Assembly (NCBI RefSeq): GCF_002998295.1
Contig: NZ_CP027226.1
Coordinates: 1,346,001 to 1,410,000 of the forward strand
Direction of reading: 5' to 3'
From: Fastidiosipila sanguinis
GTDB taxonomy: Bacteria > Bacillota > Clostridia > Saccharofermentanales > Fastidiosipilaceae
Length of the DNA: 64,000 nt
Shown here: positions 27,877 through 37,066 of the stretch, in pieces
Layout: every line of letters starts with the position of its first letter
How positions within the stretch are numbered: position 1 is the first letter of the stretch
Translations under genes and position numbers: made by a program
The notes under the pieces: generated by a model
What the model saw: only the letters and a program-made list of their open reading frames with translations
Databases searched by the model: none
What the model was told of the DNA's origin: nothing

Positions 27877-28911
27877 TTATTCTGCTTGTTCAAGTTCAGT
27901 ATGATCGACATCAAGCTTTGCGACTTCAGTATGATCGACTTTTGATACTTCAACTTCAACTCGCTCTACATCTTCGTGTTTAAGTTCAAAATTCTCAATC
28001 TCAACTTCTTCAACTTTTGAGTTCAACAAGACAATAGAGCTGAGCATTATTAATAATCCCAAGACACTAACAAAGTTCATATTTTCACCCAACAAGAACA
28101 CGCCCATAAATGTTGCAACTATTACCTCAACTGATGAAATAATTCCCGCCTTTGGAACTTCTATATCATATGACAGTCCTTGCAGGTAAATCATATTAGG
28201 TACAGCTGCTGTCAAAACTGAATTTATAACTGCCCAGAAAATAAATTTTCCGTTGAGAAGCACTTCTGGATTGGCCATCTGCCAAGGCTTAGCCACAAAG
28301 AATAAAAATGTAGTACTAGTCAACATCATATAGAAGGATGCCACGAGAGGATCTGCATTTTCTCCTGCAGCTCTTCCCAAGATAATATTCAAAGCATAAG
28401 TAAAGGCTGCAATTAACCCCAAAATAATTCCCCAGCTACTCAAGTTAAATTCTCTAAAATTGCCTCCAGTTACTATCAAAATTACTCCTAGGAGATTCAA
28501 GGCCAAAGCTATATAGGTATTCCAACGAACTTTAGCCTTCAAGAAACATACAGATATAGCTGTTACAAAAATTGGAGCAGTATAAAGTAGAACACAGGCT
28601 GTGCTTTGTCCAACCTCGATAGTGGCTGCATCATAAGATATTTTTAGAATACCTTTGCCAAATATACCTAAGATTATTGCAAAAATTAATCCACGCTTGG
28701 ATATTTTAAAACCAGAGATACCTTTCTTAAATAAAATAGTTAATCCTATAGGAATTAACGACAAGAGGTGTGCCGAAAGAGAAGTCATTGCAGGTCCAAC
28801 ACCAAATGCGTTTAGCTGGATAACCCAATAACCACCAGTTCCCCAAAGAATTCCGGATAAAAGTATTAATAGATAACCTTTCATCGCATCATTTTTTAAC
28901 GTCTTACCCAT
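27877..28911 (-). CDS. EamA/DMT-family transporter with repetitive charged tail
   Basis: A 344-residue integral membrane protein with about ten hydrophobic helices, arranged as two EamA repeats (about 10-145 and 160-290). Typical motifs include LLSGILWGTGGYW at the N-terminus and PNMIYLQGL in the second half. After the last helix comes a 50-residue hydrophilic tail with repeated V-E/D-x-T-E units (VDHTEVAKLDVDHTELE). The ATG at 28911 is chosen over an upstream TTG because GGAG stands nine bases before it. It resembles the DMT protein at 30427-31395 on the far side of the CodA-like gene. The family moves small metabolites. Substrate unknown, possibly linked to the adjacent deaminase. Confidence 0.82.
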   Translation of the reverse strand: MGKTLKNDAMKGYLLILLSGILWGTGGYWVIQLNAFGVGPAMTSLSAHLLSLIPIGLTILFKKGISGFKISKRGLIFAIILGIFGKGILKISYDAATIEVGQSTACVLLYTAPIFVTAISVCFLKAKVRWNTYIALALNLLGVILIVTGGNFREFNLSSWGIILGLIAAFTYALNIILGRAAGENADPLVASFYMMLTSTTFLFFVAKPWQMANPEVLLNGKFIFWAVINSVLTAAVPNMIYLQGLSYDIEVPKAGIISSVEVIVATFMGVFLLGENMNFVSVLGLLIMLSSIVLLNSKVEEVEIENFELKHEDVERVEVEVSKVDHTEVAKLDVDHTELEQAE

Positions 28912-29000
28912 TTTTATTTTCTCCAAGTAAAATTTATTCGCCTGAGAAGTCCATATGACTTAACAAAGCAGATAATTCTCAAATTCTGTATAACTTAATA

Positions 29001-29025
29001 AAACGGCTACTTATAGCAGCCGTTT
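29001..29025 (-). terminator. Terminator after CodA-like gene
   Basis: AAACGGCT pairs with AGCCGTTT around a 9-base loop, with T-rich DNA beyond on the minus strand. It separates the CodA-like gene from the next transporter gene and could work in both directions. Confidence 0.7.
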
Positions 29026-29097
29026 TAGTTCATACATTTATATATTTAAATATGTTATAAGTCTACTACATTTTCAAAAAAGTCATGAATAAATCTA

Positions 29098-30372
29098 CTA
29101 GAATCTATCCATATCCAAAGCTACATCAAACTCTGTTGCTTTTTTCTTGAACAAGAATTCACCATCACGAACAGATGCTAATACTTGAACTCTTCTTCTA
29201 ATTGCATCCCAGGCACTATCACCATCTAGAACAATGAAGTTAGCTCTCTTGCCTTCTTCGATACCATATTCATTATGGATATGTAAGGTCTTCGCACCAT
29301 TGTAAGTAATGTAGTCAAAGGCTCTCTCTACCTCCGCATGACTCATTGTTTGAGCTAGGTGAATACCGTTGTCTAGAACGTTCATCAAGTTACCGCTACC
29401 CATTGGATACCAAGCGTCATTGATGGAATCTTGCCCGAATGATACGTTTACACCTGCTTCAGTTAAATCCTTGATCCTTGTAATACCTCTGAACTTATTG
29501 GATGTATCGTGACGTCCTTGTAAATATGCGTTCTCTGTTGGGTTAGAAACAATATTAATTCCAGATTTCTTGAACCAATCTAGCATTCTATATACGTATG
29601 CATCATTGTTTGTACCGAATGAAACTATATGTGAAGCAGTTGTCTTCTCGCCAATACCTTCCATCCAGGCTAAAGCATTTAGCAACTCTACAAATCTAGC
29701 TTGATCGTCATCTGTCTCGTCTGTATGTGAGTCGATTAATTTATCATATTTAACAGCCAAGTTAACAATATCGTGAACAGATTTCTCACCAAACTCTCTT
29801 GCAGGTTCGTAGTGTGGAATACCACCGACAACGTCTGCACCCATCTTCAATGCTTCTTCAACTAAATCTCTACCAAATACTCCATCTTCAGTTCTGTAGG
29901 CATACATACCATTTTGTGGGAAAGCAACGACTTGTATATCTACTATATCTTTCATCTCTTCTCTAAGCTCTAGTAATGCTTTTAGCCCCTTGAATTCTGG
30001 ATCAGTTACGTCTGTTTGAGCTCTAATATATTGTGTACCTTGTGATACCTCGTCAAGAATACCCTTCTTAGCTAAACGTTTAACGCTGTCAATTGTCATT
30101 CTTTGATTCTTGTATTTTGGCCATAATTCTATAGCTTCGAACAAAGTACCTGAAGATGCACCAATCTCTGCCATATCACTAAGTGTATATACGTAGTCTA
30201 AGTGTAAGTGTGAGTCTACATAAGGAGGCAACACAAACTTACCTTCTAAATCAATGACCTCATCCGCTTCGCCAAGATTAGTCCCAATTGCCTTGAATTT
30301 ACCGTCTTCGACCAAGATTTCATCAGCTCCTGGATGTCTGTAAATTACTGCATTAATAAATTTCTTTACCAT
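29098..30372 (-). CDS. CodA-like amidohydrolase with altered active-site residue
   Basis: A 424-residue metal-dependent deaminase of the cytosine deaminase family. Metal ligands are visible: DSHLHLD (His55, His57), SHTDETDD (about 214-220), the ASHIVSF histidine and FGQDSIND (about 311-318). Canonical CodA has GHDD at the last site, as does the paralogue at 47499-48734. Here Gln-Asp-Ser stands in its place, so the Asp equivalent to E. coli Asp314 is Ser. Changes at that residue are known to alter substrate preference, so the substrate may not be cytosine. The ATG at 30372 lies ten bases after AGGAGG; the earlier ATG is too close to it. It follows a DMT transporter gene by 54 bases on the same strand. 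Confidence 0.82.
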   Translation of the reverse strand: MVKKFINAVIYRHPGADEILVEDGKFKAIGTNLGEADEVIDLEGKFVLPPYVDSHLHLDYVYTLSDMAEIGASSGTLFEAIELWPKYKNQRMTIDSVKRLAKKGILDEVSQGTQYIRAQTDVTDPEFKGLKALLELREEMKDIVDIQVVAFPQNGMYAYRTEDGVFGRDLVEEALKMGADVVGGIPHYEPAREFGEKSVHDIVNLAVKYDKLIDSHTDETDDDQARFVELLNALAWMEGIGEKTTASHIVSFGTNNDAYVYRMLDWFKKSGINIVSNPTENAYLQGRHDTSNKFRGITRIKDLTEAGVNVSFGQDSINDAWYPMGSGNLMNVLDNGIHLAQTMSHAEVERAFDYITYNGAKTLHIHNEYGIEEGKRANFIVLDGDSAWDAIRRRVQVLASVRDGEFLFKKKATEFDVALDMDRF

Positions 30373-30426
30373 ATTCCTCATTCCTCCTACTTTTTTTGTT
30401 TTTTTACTTTTTCATTATAAAACTAA

Positions 30427-31395
30427 TTATTCAACAGTCTTGTTCTTCTTTAAGTTCATTAGAAGAATAGAGACTACCATTAAGATGATACCAAATATTC
30501 CCACCCAATTTATGTTTTCATTTAGTAAAACTACTCCCATTAGGACAGCAATAATAACCTCAACAGATGAGAAAATTGGAGCTTTGGAAGTGTCAATGTC
30601 ATGGGATAATCCACCTAGATAAAGCATATTTGCTGTTGCTCCTGTCAATAATGAACTAACCAATGCCCAGAATAAGAAATTGCCATTTTTTAGTAGTGCT
30701 ATTGTTTCTGCTTGCCATGGTTTAGCAAAGAATAGTAAAAATATACTACTAGACAATAGCATGTAAAAACTTGTAGTAAGTGGGTTATCGCCTTTACCTG
30801 CTAACCTTCCAAGAATAGTATTCAAAGCGTGCAAAGCTGCCGCTGTAATTCCTAGAACAACTCCCAAAGGTTGTAAGTTCAACTCATGTACATTACCACC
30901 AGTTACCATTAGAAATACACCAACTAGGTTGAGTGCTAAAGCTACATAATTAGTGAGTCGAATTTTCTCTTTCAAGAAAACTACTGACATAATCGCAATA
31001 AATACCGGAGCTGTATAAAGTAATACTGCACCTGTACTCTGTCCAACCTGACTTACTGAAGTGTCGTAAGCTAGTTTAAATAATGCCTTGGTAAAAACAC
31101 CCATAATTATGGCAAAAATCAAACCTTGCTTAGAAATCTTGAAGGCTTCTTTCCCTCTCGTAATCAGCAAGACTATAGCAATTGGGATCAGAGCAAAAAT
31201 ATGATTAGTAAATGAGGTAATTGTTGGGTCGCCACCAAGTCTATTCATCTGCATTACATAGTAGCCACCTGTACCCCAGATCATACCTGCTAGCAAAATC
31301 TTCAAATAACCCAGGCTAGCCTTATGCTTTGTTTTTGACTGAACTGACTCACTCATAACTTCATTTGTATCTAAATTTATATTCGTTTTTTCCAT
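30427..31395 (-). CDS. EamA/DMT-family transporter
   Basis: A 322-residue membrane protein with about ten helices in two EamA repeats, starting its first helix with LLAGMIWGTGGYYVMQMN. It is clearly related to the transporter at 27877-28911 over the whole membrane part but lacks the repetitive tail. AGGAGA stands five bases before ATG. It is the first gene of a probable two-gene operon with the CodA-like enzyme, separated by 54 bases. That pairing suggests uptake or export of the deaminase substrate or product, instead of the usual CodB permease. Confidence 0.82.
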   Translation of the reverse strand: MEKTNINLDTNEVMSESVQSKTKHKASLGYLKILLAGMIWGTGGYYVMQMNRLGGDPTITSFTNHIFALIPIAIVLLITRGKEAFKISKQGLIFAIIMGVFTKALFKLAYDTSVSQVGQSTGAVLLYTAPVFIAIMSVVFLKEKIRLTNYVALALNLVGVFLMVTGGNVHELNLQPLGVVLGITAAALHALNTILGRLAGKGDNPLTTSFYMLLSSSIFLLFFAKPWQAETIALLKNGNFLFWALVSSLLTGATANMLYLGGLSHDIDTSKAPIFSSVEVIIAVLMGVVLLNENINWVGIFGIILMVVSILLMNLKKNKTVE

Positions 31396-31557
31396 TTTCT
31401 CTCCTAACTATTGTTGCGCTCTATTATCTCCTAATAAATCCTAAAAATATGCTCCTAAATCATCTGCAGCTAACTTTTAAACCACAGTTATTTAAGAGCA
31501 CTTTAATTATTATCTAGTTTTTAAGTATAACAGAAAGCTGTCACTCTAGTAACACAA

Positions 31558-33957
31558 CTAAACCCCTGCATAAAATAATTCTGCTAGAACATCTATTACT
31601 TTTTTGTCTGCATTACTTGCATAGAGATTGCTCAAGGTCTTATTGCTATTACCGTTACGTTTATATTCGTTAAGAATTCTACGCTTCATTTCATAGTCGA
31701 TTTGCATTCTATTCAGAATATTGAACACTTCTTCCAATATTATTTCATCTGAGCATTCTGCAATTTTACTATCAGTGAAAACAAGCTCAAAAGCTTCGTT
31801 ACCAATCTGTCCAAGATTGATTAGTAAGCTTTGTCTATCTTCTTTATATTCTGTATTAGTAAATAATTCACCGTTTAAATACACATCTGTATCTCTCACA
31901 CCAACTAGTTCAACTGTTATATCCCTATTAGCTGGAATTGCAGCAAAATCTCCGCTCAAGTCAACTGATAGAACTGAATTCACACCATCGTTATAGGTAT
32001 ATTTAATCTCTGTACAAGCATAGTCATTCTCACTTGGATTAATTAACTCGTAATTATCTTCAATTAAATTAAACTCCCCATCAGCACCAGTGAATACTTT
32101 TAACAATAAGCTCTCCGGATTAGCAGTACCATTCTCTAATTTCTCTGCATTATCCAATGGCAAAATTGCACCCGCTTTGGCAAATACAGGAACGTCATAG
32201 ATATTTCTATAGACATTTATATTCTTATCACCCTCATAGTGACGGTGGTTAAAGATATCGAAATACTCACCTTCTGGTAACCAGACTGAGAATTTAGCTA
32301 CTTGAGTTTCTGGATCTATCGGACTAGTTATTGGACAAGCAATTAATTCAGAACCGAAATAATACTCGTTTGGCACGTGATAGGCTTCTTTTCTTTCCGG
32401 ATGAACGTAGTACATTGGCATAACCAAGGCCTTGTTCTCCAAGGCTGTCCTATAGTTCATTGTGTAAAGATAAGGAATCAATCTTTGTCTCAAACGCATT
32501 GACTCAGAAATAATTGTCTCAAATGGCTCACTATAGTTCCAAGGTTCTTTGGACATAAATGGATTATCGCTACTATGCAATCTAAATATTGGAGAAAACA
32601 CAGAATACTGAACCCAACGAGATGTAAGTTCATCATTTTTGACACCTAAGAAGTGACCGCCAACATCGTGACTCCACCAAGTGTAGCCGACATTACTTGC
32701 AGTAGATGTGAAGAAAGGTTGGAAATCTAAACTCTCCCAACTGATGACAGTATCGCCTGAGAATCCAACAGGATATCTATGGCTTCCTAAGCCTGCATAA
32801 CGTGAGAATGTTAATCCTCTTTCTCCAGCTTCATTATCGATAAATTCAGATTTACAACTATCTAAGTAATAGAAGTGATTCAACGCCCAAAGTGGATCCA
32901 ATCCTTCCATTCTAGAAACTGTACCTTGTTGCCAATCAATCCACCAGAAGTCTACTCCAATTTCTTCATAACGGTGATTTATCTCTTCAAAATAGGCTTC
33001 GACAAAATCTTGATCTGTGAAATCAAACTCGATTATTTCATCATCTGCTGGATTTTTGCCAAGACGTTTGCACATGTTTTCGTACTGAACTTCAAAAGGT
33101 CTAATACCCTCCGCCGGGTGCACGTTCAAAGTTGTCTTGAGTCCTAAATCATGGAGCTTAGCCAGGAATCTTTCTGGATCTGGGAACAAGTCTTGATTCC
33201 AAGTATAGCCTGTCCAACCGGTCAAATATTGAGGTTCAACTTCTGTAATATGCCAGTCCATATCAATAACAGCAACGGATAGAGGAATGTCTTTGTCAGC
33301 GAATTTCTGCATCAAGTCCATATACTCTTCTTCATCATATCTATGGTAGCGGCTCCACCAGTTACCAAAAACAAACCTTGGCAATAACGGTGTTGGCCCT
33401 GACAGTCTATAGAAATCATTAATTGCGCCTTGGTAATCTCTACCATGTCCGAAGAAATAAAGATCTACTCTATCGTTATCTGCAGCTTGGAACCAACCGT
33501 CTCCATCAATTATTGCAGAATTAGCATCATCAATGACTACATAACCAGATCTTGAGATCACACCACGACCAACATCTACAGCACCATCTATTGTATCAAG
33601 AGTCCTTGCTGTACCACCAAGATTACTGTCTTCTTTTTTACCATAGTTCCAATTAACTGCACTACTTAGAACTCTTATTTGTAAGCCATATGCTGTAGGT
33701 TCTTCTTCATCATAGCTGAGCAACAAATCGCCAGTATCGACATATAGAAGTCCGTCTTTTCTGTAAGATTTAAACTCTACTTCTGGGAAATCTCTGTTGA
33801 TTACCATTGTGGTAACTTCATCTTGGAATTCTCCATCTTCTTGATACTCGAAGCGAAGCAAGTTTTTGCTCAAAACAGTTATTCTATACTTGTCGCCTTG
33901 AATTACTGAAGCAGCCTTTGCCGCTGGATTAAATTTATCTTGATTTAGTTTAAACAT
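31558..33957 (-). CDS. Glycoside hydrolase family 31 (alpha-glucosidase-like)
   Basis: A 799-residue GH31 enzyme that would cleave alpha-linked glucosides or xylosides. An N-terminal beta-sandwich (about 1-190) precedes the TIM barrel (about 195-540), which contains FVFGNWWSRYHRY, the nucleophile segment WWIDWQQG (about 334-341) and the acid/base region GFSGDT (about 400). C-terminal beta domains and a helical extension follow. No signal peptide, so it is cytoplasmic. The frame opens earlier, but ATG 33957 has GAGGG close upstream and matches the family's N-terminus. It is followed upstream by a PTS_EIIC_2-type protein on the same strand, consistent with intracellular hydrolysis of an imported sugar. 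Confidence 0.88.
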   Translation of the reverse strand: MFKLNQDKFNPAAKAASVIQGDKYRITVLSKNLLRFEYQEDGEFQDEVTTMVINRDFPEVEFKSYRKDGLLYVDTGDLLLSYDEEEPTAYGLQIRVLSSAVNWNYGKKEDSNLGGTARTLDTIDGAVDVGRGVISRSGYVVIDDANSAIIDGDGWFQAADNDRVDLYFFGHGRDYQGAINDFYRLSGPTPLLPRFVFGNWWSRYHRYDEEEYMDLMQKFADKDIPLSVAVIDMDWHITEVEPQYLTGWTGYTWNQDLFPDPERFLAKLHDLGLKTTLNVHPAEGIRPFEVQYENMCKRLGKNPADDEIIEFDFTDQDFVEAYFEEINHRYEEIGVDFWWIDWQQGTVSRMEGLDPLWALNHFYYLDSCKSEFIDNEAGERGLTFSRYAGLGSHRYPVGFSGDTVISWESLDFQPFFTSTASNVGYTWWSHDVGGHFLGVKNDELTSRWVQYSVFSPIFRLHSSDNPFMSKEPWNYSEPFETIISESMRLRQRLIPYLYTMNYRTALENKALVMPMYYVHPERKEAYHVPNEYYFGSELIACPITSPIDPETQVAKFSVWLPEGEYFDIFNHRHYEGDKNINVYRNIYDVPVFAKAGAILPLDNAEKLENGTANPESLLLKVFTGADGEFNLIEDNYELINPSENDYACTEIKYTYNDGVNSVLSVDLSGDFAAIPANRDITVELVGVRDTDVYLNGELFTNTEYKEDRQSLLINLGQIGNEAFELVFTDSKIAECSDEIILEEVFNILNRMQIDYEMKRRILNEYKRNGNSNKTLSNLYASNADKKVIDVLAELFYAGV

Positions 33958-34068
33958 GTCCCTCGCCCTCATAAATTTTTTATGTATTATTTGTACAATC
34001 AATTATATGTTAAATGCTTGGATAAATGTATGTTAAAAGCTTCTATGGGCACTGTGGTTTGGATTTAT

Positions 34069-35187
34069 CTATCCCAAATTCAACTTCAAATCTTCTGATT
34101 TAATCCAAGATTTTTTGCGCATTGGATATGCAAATAATAAAGTTAAAATAGCAGGTAAAACGAAACCAATTAATATCATCCCACTATACTCCCAAACTCC
34201 CGGAGTAACTACAGTTGCGCCATGTGCTAGCGCTGCTTCAGATGGATTTAGCCAGCCTGTAATTAGTCCTATTTGACCTACCAAACCAGATGTACCCATA
34301 CCTGAAGAAATTGGCGCACCATTCATTTCTAATTTAAATAAAGTTGTAGCTAGGGGTCCTGTAACTGCTGATGCTAAAATTGGTGGTATCCAGATTTTGG
34401 GATTCTTAACTATATTAGGCATTTGCAACATTGATGTTCCTACGCCTTGTGATAATAATCCGCTCCAACGATTCTCCTTGAAACTCATTACTGCGAAGCC
34501 TACCATCTGAGCACAACAACCTGCATACGCTGCTCCACCAGCCAAACCTGTTAATCCAAAAGCCGCTGCAATAGCTGCTGAACTTATTGGTAACGTAAGG
34601 GCAATACCCATTAAAACTGAAACAACAATTCCCATTAAGAATGGCGCTATGTTAGTTGCTTGGATAATTGCAGCTCCGACTAAACTTGCTAAATAACCTA
34701 CTGTTGGGGCAATTCCATAGGACAGCCCCACACCTGATAGTATAGTAACTGTTGGGGTAACAATAACATCTACTGGTGTAGTCTTGGAAACTAATTTACC
34801 TAACTCAGTAGTGATAATTGCAATAATAAAGACAGCTAAAGGTCCACCTGCGCCACCTAATTGGTTGGCTGATATACCTACTGCAACCATTGAATACAAC
34901 ACTAATGGTGGAGCATTCAAGCTATAGGCTATTGCAATACTCATCGCAGCTCCTGAGGCCTTGCTGGCAAACTCACCTGCTTTGATCAAGAATTGTGCGA
35001 ACTCAGTATCTCCTGGTAATAAGCTTCCAACCGTGTTCATTATTGTACCGATTAACAAAGAGGCAAATAGCCCCAAAGCCATTGCCCCCAATGCATCAAC
35101 CAAATAACGTCTCCAAGAAAGCTCTATTCCTTGCTTCTTAAGAAACTTTTTAAATTTTCCTTCTTCTAAACTACTATTTTCTGTCAT
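34069..35187 (-). CDS. PTS_EIIC_2-type membrane protein
   Basis: A 372-residue, very hydrophobic protein of the PTS_EIIC_2 family (PF13303), with Gly/Ala-rich helices such as QLGGAGGPLAVFIIAI and NAPPLVLYSMVAVG. The hydrophilic N-terminus (about 30 residues) is cytoplasmic. No EIIA or EIIB genes are nearby, and these proteins may not be true phosphotransferase permeases. It lies 110 bases upstream of the GH31 gene on the same strand, which suggests a carbohydrate substrate. AGGAC near the ATG serves as ribosome binding site. Confidence 0.75.
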   Translation of the reverse strand: MTENSSLEEGKFKKFLKKQGIELSWRRYLVDALGAMALGLFASLLIGTIMNTVGSLLPGDTEFAQFLIKAGEFASKASGAAMSIAIAYSLNAPPLVLYSMVAVGISANQLGGAGGPLAVFIIAIITTELGKLVSKTTPVDVIVTPTVTILSGVGLSYGIAPTVGYLASLVGAAIIQATNIAPFLMGIVVSVLMGIALTLPISSAAIAAAFGLTGLAGGAAYAGCCAQMVGFAVMSFKENRWSGLLSQGVGTSMLQMPNIVKNPKIWIPPILASAVTGPLATTLFKLEMNGAPISSGMGTSGLVGQIGLITGWLNPSEAALAHGATVVTPGVWEYSGMILIGFVLPAILTLLFAYPMRKKSWIKSEDLKLNLG

Positions 35188-35280
35188 AAAATGTCCTCCA
35201 ATCTAGTAGTTCTTTTATTATGTAAAATCATTTTTACAAATAATAATATTATTTTTCGTGTTGTTCAGATTCTTTAAGCC

Positions 35281-35331
35281 CTTCAGTCGCTTTAACCTAT
35301 TCAGCTGCTTTAAGCACCTTCAGTCGCTTTA
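35281..35331. repeat. Three imperfect repeats after the MATE gene
   Basis: CTTCAGTCGCTTTA (35281-35294), ATTCAGCTGCTTTA (35299-35312) and CTTCAGTCGCTTTA (35318-35331), period 18-19. On the minus strand each encodes KA(T/A)E in shifting frames right after the MATE stop, like a decayed C-terminal tail. Confidence 0.6.
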
Positions 35332-35342
35332 CCCACATCTAG

Positions 35343-36797
35343 CTAAGATGCTTGTTCTGCTAATTTTTCTAGTTCCTCTTCTTCATAATGTTTCTGATTC
35401 CAAATATCTAGTTTCTTATAAACAATCAAACTAATAACAAATCTTGAGACCTGGTCAGCTGCTACGACGAACCAGATTGTCCAAACAGGCCATGATGTAA
35501 AGTTATATATTATTAATGAGAAAGGAACCCTTATTAACCAGATTCCAATACCGGCAATAATCATCGGCCAAATAGTTTTACCTACACCTTTTAGGGCACC
35601 AGTATAAATCTTCTGGAGGTTCTGAGGTATCTGGATAAAGCCCATTATTCTTACATATTTGCTACCCAGATCAATTACTTCTTGATTACTTGTTAGAAGT
35701 CCCATTAGCTGCTCTGGGAATATTATTAACACTAAAGTACCAACCGTCATAACAGCTATAGCCATGTTACGAATCTCTTTGGTATATTCTTTGCCCAAGA
35801 CAAATTGTCTCGCTCCTATTAAACTTCCAACTAGTGTTGTACTTGCTATACCAAACCCTATAGCTGGCATATCTGCCAATCCTTCTGCTTGAAGTCCTAA
35901 TTGGTTCGCTGTATAGGCAGTCTTTCCGAAAGACATGAAAACCGATCCCATAATGATAGAAGATATTTGCCAGAACATAGTCTCAAAACTAGAAGGAAGT
36001 CCCTTGCCCCAAATTTGTCTGCCACCCTTCAATGAGAATATAGGATTAATTACGTCTCTATTTATCATTTCTAAGTTTAAAATACCGCCCGGTCTAAACA
36101 TTACTACAAGGGCGAAAGTTGCAGTCGCATATTCTGCTACTATAAGCGCAATAGCTGCACCTGTAGAACCAATTCTTGGTCCAAATGGTAATCCTAGAAT
36201 TAATGGTGCTGCTATCATTATATTTACCACGTTAAAGAACAAGGTAAAAAACATTGGAGTTCTGGTATCTCCACGTCCCTGGTAAATACCTGTAGTGGAT
36301 AGCATAACAGCTAGAGCTGGGAATCCCATAACAGTTATTCTTAAATATTGAGTTCCCATTTTCAAGACTTCAGGATCTGGATTATAAAATGCTTTAAGAA
36401 TATTTTCACCAAAAATAGATAAAACTAATGCAGCTGGAATTGAGAATAAAACTAAAGACTTCATAACAGTACGGCTTAGGTTCTGCATGCGAATTTCGTC
36501 TTCTCGACCTCTCGCCTGAGCGATCATAATTGTTCCACCAATAGAAACACCTTTGAAAAGGTGCCAGACTATATTAGTAACTTGAGTTGAAATTCCCTGA
36601 GCAGAAACTGCTGTAACACTAGACATACCAAAATCATCTAGGTGTCCAAGCATACTTGATGCAATTAGTGCTGCAAGCATACTCAAAATGTTTTCCATTA
36701 TAACAGGTAAAATAATTTGCAAAATATTCTGTCTTATATGTGCCTTATCATTTTGCCATACTGATGTCGATGCCAACGTTTTACCCCTCACTCTCAT
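35343..36797 (-). CDS. MATE-family multidrug efflux protein
   Basis: An antiporter-type exporter of 484 residues with about twelve hydrophobic helices in two MatE halves (about 25-185 and 250-410). Family landmarks include VSAQGISTQVTNIVWHLFKG and GFPALAVMLSTTGIYQGRGDTRTPM. The annotated ATG lacks a good ribosome binding site. A TTG seven codons in (36776) is preceded by GAGGGG at seven bases and may be the true start. The gene stands alone between divergent-looking intergenic regions. Substrate unknown; cationic drugs or metabolites are typical of the family. Confidence 0.87.
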   Translation of the reverse strand: MRVRGKTLASTSVWQNDKAHIRQNILQIILPVIMENILSMLAALIASSMLGHLDDFGMSSVTAVSAQGISTQVTNIVWHLFKGVSIGGTIMIAQARGREDEIRMQNLSRTVMKSLVLFSIPAALVLSIFGENILKAFYNPDPEVLKMGTQYLRITVMGFPALAVMLSTTGIYQGRGDTRTPMFFTLFFNVVNIMIAAPLILGLPFGPRIGSTGAAIALIVAEYATATFALVVMFRPGGILNLEMINRDVINPIFSLKGGRQIWGKGLPSSFETMFWQISSIIMGSVFMSFGKTAYTANQLGLQAEGLADMPAIGFGIASTTLVGSLIGARQFVLGKEYTKEIRNMAIAVMTVGTLVLIIFPEQLMGLLTSNQEVIDLGSKYVRIMGFIQIPQNLQKIYTGALKGVGKTIWPMIIAGIGIWLIRVPFSLIIYNFTSWPVWTIWFVVAADQVSRFVISLIVYKKLDIWNQKHYEEEELEKLAEQAS

Positions 36798-37016
36798 TCA
36801 TTCGAATTTATACCGATTATTATAAACTAATTTAGATAAAATTAGCCTGGATATTAACCCTGTTATTTACTTTGATAATACCCTTAAAATTACCCTTCAT
36901 ATAAATATATAAATTTACCCCTACGCATGATTCTTTAAATTCTTCAAACTTTAGGGGTAAATCCAATCTATTTTTTATGTAATTATTTTTTGTTAAGATG
37001 ACTGCATTAAAAACTC

Positions 37017-37066
37017 CATCTAGTTTTTGACTCGCAGTTCAACTTCATCTAAATTTTGACTCGCAT
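37017..37066. repeat. Two direct repeats overlapping the TIM-barrel gene stop
   Basis: CATCTAGTTTTTGACTCGCAG (37017-37037) and CATCTAAATTTTGACTCGCAT (37046-37066) repeat with period 29. On the minus strand they would encode ASQ(N/K)LD(E/G)V in a frame other than the annotated one, right at the C-terminal end of the TIM-barrel gene. Confidence 0.6.
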
